A DNA stretch of 64,000 nucleotides, taken from Falsiruegeria mediterranea M17 (GTDB lineage Bacteria > Pseudomonadota > Alphaproteobacteria > Rhodobacterales > Rhodobacteraceae). The stretch's first letter is position 1, and every line of letters begins with the position of its first letter. Shown here piece by piece: positions 60,877-64,000 of this stretch. The position numbers and the translations under genes are program-made. The stretch covers positions 605,760-669,759 of the forward strand of contig NZ_ONZG01000001.1 of NCBI RefSeq assembly GCF_900302455.1, in the 5' to 3' direction. The notes under the pieces are model-generated. The model saw nothing but the letters and a program-made list of their open reading frames with translations. It ran no database searches and was not told the DNA's origin.

Positions 60877-63741
60877 ATGTCCGTTCAGTCCGAAGCCCAA
60901 CTCGAAGCAGCCCTTGTCAAACGTCTCGAGGGGTTGGGCTGGCAGGCCGTCTCAATTCCTGACAGCGCAGCCCTCGCCTCGAACCTGCAAACCCAGCTGG
61001 AAACGCATAATGGCCTGAAATTCTCCCCTGGTGAATTCCGTACCATCCTGAACCATCTGGAGAAGGGCAACGTTTTCGACAAGGCAAAGACGCTGCGCGA
61101 TCGCTTTGCCCTGCAGCGGGACGATGGAACAACGGCCTGGATCGAGTTCTTCAACAAGACGGAATGGTGCCGCAATCGGTATCAGGTCACGACGCAGGTG
61201 ACCCAGGAAGGGGCCTACAAGAACCGCTATGACGTGACGCTGCTGGTGAACGGCCTGCCGCTGATCCAGATCGAGCTGAAACGTCGTGGCATTGAATTGC
61301 GTGAAGCCTTCAACCAGATCAACCGGTATCAAAGGCACAGCTATGGCGCGGGGAACGCCCTGTTCCAATATGTGCAGCTCTTCGTGATCTCGAATGGCGT
61401 GAACACCAAGTATTACGCCAACAATCGGAACCAGGATTTCAAGCAGACCTTCTATTGGGCTGAAGAAGACAACGAACCGATCAAGAGTCTGGACAAATTT
61501 GCAGACGGTTTCCTGGAAAAGTGCTTCGTCTCGAAGATGATCGCCAAATACATCGTTCTGCATGAGAGCGACAAGAACCTCATGGTGCTGCGCCCCTATC
61601 AGTACTACGCGGTCGAGCGGATCCTGGACCGGGTGATGAAGGGGCGGAAGAATGGCTATATCTGGCACACGACCGGGTCGGGCAAAACGCTGACGAGCTT
61701 CAAGGCTGCCCAAGTGGTGATTGAGAACCCCAAGGTGGACAAGGTTGTCTTTGTCGTGGATCGGGCGGATCTGGATTATCAGACGACGAAAGAGTTCAAC
61801 TTCTTCTCCCCAGGTTCAGTGGATGGCACAGACAACACCAATCAACTGGTCAGGCAGCTCTCAGGCGAAACCAAGCTGATTGTCACGACGATCCAGAAGC
61901 TGAACACTGCCATCACCAGGGAGCGCCATGAAAAGGCCCTTCAGGACGTGAAAGATCAGCGGGTGGTCTTCATCTTCGATGAGTGCCATCGCTCTCAATT
62001 CGGAGACACCCACAGGAACATCGTCGCATTCTTCACCAAGGCTCAACTGTTTGGCTTCACCGGCACGCCGATCCTCAAAGAGAACGCCGTGGGCAAGCAA
62101 ACCACGAGAAAGCTCTTTGATGAGCCACTCCATAAATATGTCATCACCGACGCGATCAGAGACGAGAACGTCCTACGGTTCTCGGTTGAGTACTGGGGTA
62201 AGCTTCGCCGCAAGGATGGATCTCTAATCGGCGACGAGGAAGTTGCAAGCCTTGATCTGAAAGGCTTCTTCGAAGACGACAGGCGCATTGGCAACGTTGT
62301 TGACTGGGTGATCCAGAACCACGACAGGAAGACACACCAGCGTCAGTTCAGCGCCATCATGTGCGTTGGGTCCGTAGAGGCCCTGACCAAATACTATGAG
62401 GCGTTCAAGAGCAGGAAGGAAGCAGGCCTGCATGATTTGAAGGTCGCCACCATCTTCACGTTCGCTGCGAATGAAGAGGATGCCGAGGCTAACGGTCTGA
62501 TTGATGAAGCAGACGTGACTGGCGGCCCGGTCAACATACAGACCCAGCATAGCCGGGATAAGCTGGCCTCTTATGTATCCGACTACAATGCCATGTTCGG
62601 CACCAACAATAGCGTCAAAGATGGCAAGGCCTTTTACGTCTATTACAAAGGCTTGGCCAAGCGCATGAAATGGCGGGACAAGAAGGACTTCGTGCCCGAG
62701 AAAGGCATAGATATCCTGTTGGTCGTCAATATGTTCCTGACCGGCTTCGACGCCAAGACGTGCAACACTCTCTATGTGGACAAGAACCTGAGATACCATG
62801 GTCTGATCCAGGCGTTCTCGCGTACCAACCGCATTCTTGGGCAGGTGAAATCACAGGGCAATGTTGTCTGTTTCCGGAACCTCAAGGAAAAGGTCGATGA
62901 CGCCATCGCGCTTTTCTCAAACCGGGATGCAAGTGACCAGATCCTGATCGAGCCGTATCAAGTACATGTCGATCAGTTCAACAAAGCCGCCATGGATCTA
63001 TTTCAAATTGCGGCTACACCGAATGCTGTCGACAAGTTGGAATCTGAAGAAGACATCCTTGCTTTTGTAAGGGCCTTTCGTGAGCTCATGCGGATCCGGA
63101 ACGTCCTGTCGACGTTCGCTGAGTTCTCGGCAGAGGACCTGGTTCTCGATCCGCAAAGGTTCGAGGACTATAAGAGCAAATACTTGGACATCCACGATCG
63201 TGTGAAGGCCAACAATGATGACGATTTAAAGGCGTCGATAGTCGATGAAGTCGATTTTGAGCTCGAGTTGATCCGGCGCGACAACATCAACGTCGCCTAC
63301 ATTCTCACTCTGTTGGCATCGATGTCGTCCGGGGATGCGGATGAAGCAGAAGACGCTGAAGCCAAACAGAAAGCTGTTCTCGACCTGCTTGGGTCGGAGC
63401 CACGCTTGAGAAGCAAACGCGAACTGATCGAGGAGTTTATCTCATCCTATCTTCCCAAGTCGAAGTCGGAGGAAGAGACCATCGAAACCTTTTGGCAATT
63501 TTGGAAACAGAAGCAGACTGAAGCCTTCGAAACGCTGTGCTCTGAGGAGGATTTGGACCCAGATCGTTTCAATGGGCTGTTGGAAGCATTTCAGTTTTCG
63601 AACAAAGCTCCCCTCACTGACGAAGTTCTACAGGCGGTGCGCACTCAGCCAGGAATTCTGACGCGAAAGTCAGTAGCCGAGCGCATCATCGCAAAGATGG
63701 TCAGTTTCCTCGAGAGGTTTCAGGAAGGGTTGGGTGAATAG
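60877..63741 (+). CDS. hsdR: Type I restriction endonuclease subunit
   Basis: A 954-residue HsdR. The N-terminal PD-(D/E)xK nuclease has D119 and E133-x-K135 (IQIELKRRG). The translocase has Walker A GSGKT (267-271), DECH (368-371), FGFTGTP and the late motif LIQAFSRTNRI. The C-terminal helical domain (about 690-954) contacts the methyltransferase core. The frame is intact. It starts 24 bases after hsdS. Cleavage needs an M2S1 core, so activity depends on whether hsdM yields full-length product. Confidence 0.93.
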   Translation: MSVQSEAQLEAALVKRLEGLGWQAVSIPDSAALASNLQTQLETHNGLKFSPGEFRTILNHLEKGNVFDKAKTLRDRFALQRDDGTTAWIEFFNKTEWCRNRYQVTTQVTQEGAYKNRYDVTLLVNGLPLIQIELKRRGIELREAFNQINRYQRHSYGAGNALFQYVQLFVISNGVNTKYYANNRNQDFKQTFYWAEEDNEPIKSLDKFADGFLEKCFVSKMIAKYIVLHESDKNLMVLRPYQYYAVERILDRVMKGRKNGYIWHTTGSGKTLTSFKAAQVVIENPKVDKVVFVVDRADLDYQTTKEFNFFSPGSVDGTDNTNQLVRQLSGETKLIVTTIQKLNTAITRERHEKALQDVKDQRVVFIFDECHRSQFGDTHRNIVAFFTKAQLFGFTGTPILKENAVGKQTTRKLFDEPLHKYVITDAIRDENVLRFSVEYWGKLRRKDGSLIGDEEVASLDLKGFFEDDRRIGNVVDWVIQNHDRKTHQRQFSAIMCVGSVEALTKYYEAFKSRKEAGLHDLKVATIFTFAANEEDAEANGLIDEADVTGGPVNIQTQHSRDKLASYVSDYNAMFGTNNSVKDGKAFYVYYKGLAKRMKWRDKKDFVPEKGIDILLVVNMFLTGFDAKTCNTLYVDKNLRYHGLIQAFSRTNRILGQVKSQGNVVCFRNLKEKVDDAIALFSNRDASDQILIEPYQVHVDQFNKAAMDLFQIAATPNAVDKLESEEDILAFVRAFRELMRIRNVLSTFAEFSAEDLVLDPQRFEDYKSKYLDIHDRVKANNDDDLKASIVDEVDFELELIRRDNINVAYILTLLASMSSGDADEAEDAEAKQKAVLDLLGSEPRLRSKRELIEEFISSYLPKSKSEEETIETFWQFWKQKQTEAFETLCSEEDLDPDRFNGLLEAFQFSNKAPLTDEVLQAVRTQPGILTRKSVAERIIAKMVSFLERFQEGLGE

Positions 63742-63834
63742 GGTTAGCAGCAGAATCACCTGCCATGACACCGCCGAATCGCCACTGATTTCGTAGGCGA
63801 GAGCCATCGTATTGGGTCAAAGGCGGTTAAAACA
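63742..63834. other. Short gap between hsdR and the IS element
   Basis: No feature seen. Confidence 0.5.
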
Positions 63835-64000
63835 TGTGATCAGCCCCACCTGAGTGGTCCGGTTTGATTGTTAGTGCATGATTGGCCTTTGGTCCATCTG
63901 GACGATGGTTTCGGGCGCTGGCGGGCGATAACCTAGGGCACTATGTGGACGTTTCGTGTTGTAGTTTTTTCTCCATTGTTCGATCAGGATTTGTGCTTCG
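63835..64000 (-). mobile_element. IS3-family insertion sequence, partial (window edge)
   Basis: The element end probably begins TGTGATCAGCCCCACCTGAG at 63835, with CCCCACCTGAGTGGTCC as terminal repeat. The transposase reading frame runs off the window. Target duplication and the other end cannot be seen. Confidence 0.75.
63871..64000 (-). CDS. IS3-family transposase OrfB, C-terminal part
   Basis: The last 42 codons read EAQILIEQWRKNYNTKRPHS, then ALGYRPPAPETIV and a stop at 63871. This is the C-terminal end of the rve integrase domain of IS3-family OrfB proteins, where the Tyr-Asn-x-x-RPH-x-ALGY motif is standard. Catalytic DDE residues lie outside the window. Confidence 0.88.
   Translation of the reverse strand, partial: EAQILIEQWRKNYNTKRPHSALGYRPPAPETIVQMDQRPIMH

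Overview
The window is a GC-rich alphaproteobacterial chromosome segment. It most resembles the marine Roseobacter group (Ruegeria-like Rhodobacterales). The grounds are the dnaA-dnaN-recF-gyrB replication block, the mutM/ubiE/ubiB neighbourhood, a DUF6525 gene, the density of TRAP, TTT and ABC uptake systems, an aerobic box benzoyl-CoA pathway and a DddP-like M24 protein. This assignment rests on recalled protein families; no search was run.

Layout. 1-7.6 kb: a LysR gene diverges from a tightly coupled six-gene operon (class II aldolase, Rieske oxygenase, PanB-like protein, gamma-butyrobetaine-dioxygenase-like enzyme, DddP-like M24 protein, di-iron membrane hydroxylase) that matches no pathway I know. 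7.6-14 kb: a second LysR and an Ugp/Mal-type ABC importer with a GpdQ/CpdA-like phosphodiesterase, probably for glycerophosphodiesters or a related phosphorylated polyol. 14-23.1 kb: a flavodoxin-like protein, a third LysR, a TctCBA transporter with a short fumarase-superfamily lyase, then a ThDP enzyme facing a racemase-superfamily gene and a GntR/FCD regulator that share an operator. 23.2-23.8 kb: a Nudix hydrolase. 24.2-32.8 kb: the box cluster (bclA, alpha/beta hydrolase, DUF309, boxC, boxB, a tiny Cys-rich ORF, boxA, boxR) with a repeated operator in each control region. 32.8-35.3 kb: an AlkX/YcaQ-type glycosylase, a LacI regulator and tRNA-Arg(CCU). 35.5-43 kb: TRAP transporter, 3-hydroxybenzoate 6-hydroxylase, fumarylpyruvate hydrolase-like enzyme, gentisate dioxygenase and an XRE-cupin regulator. 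43-50 kb: thiolase, RdhA-like Fe-S protein, ubiB, ubiE, mutM, enoyl-CoA hydratase, rpsT. 50.7-57.8 kb: dnaA, dnaN, recF, a LysE exporter, gyrB. 57.8-64 kb: an insertion carrying a type I restriction system whose hsdM has an in-frame TGA, ending in a partial IS3-family element.

How the genes fit together: most of the window is scavenging and catabolism. Benzoate passes through CoA activation, epoxidation and ring cleavage. 3-Hydroxybenzoate passes through gentisate to pyruvate and fumarate. Phosphodiesters are imported and hydrolysed, and at least two clusters have unknown substrates. Uptake operons carry a hairpin just after the binding-protein gene. Observations most worth a second look are the six-gene operon, two copies of an intergenic element whose 19-bp stem differs by compensatory changes, the TGA in hsdM, the 57-residue Cys-rich ORF coupled to boxA, and the operator sets.
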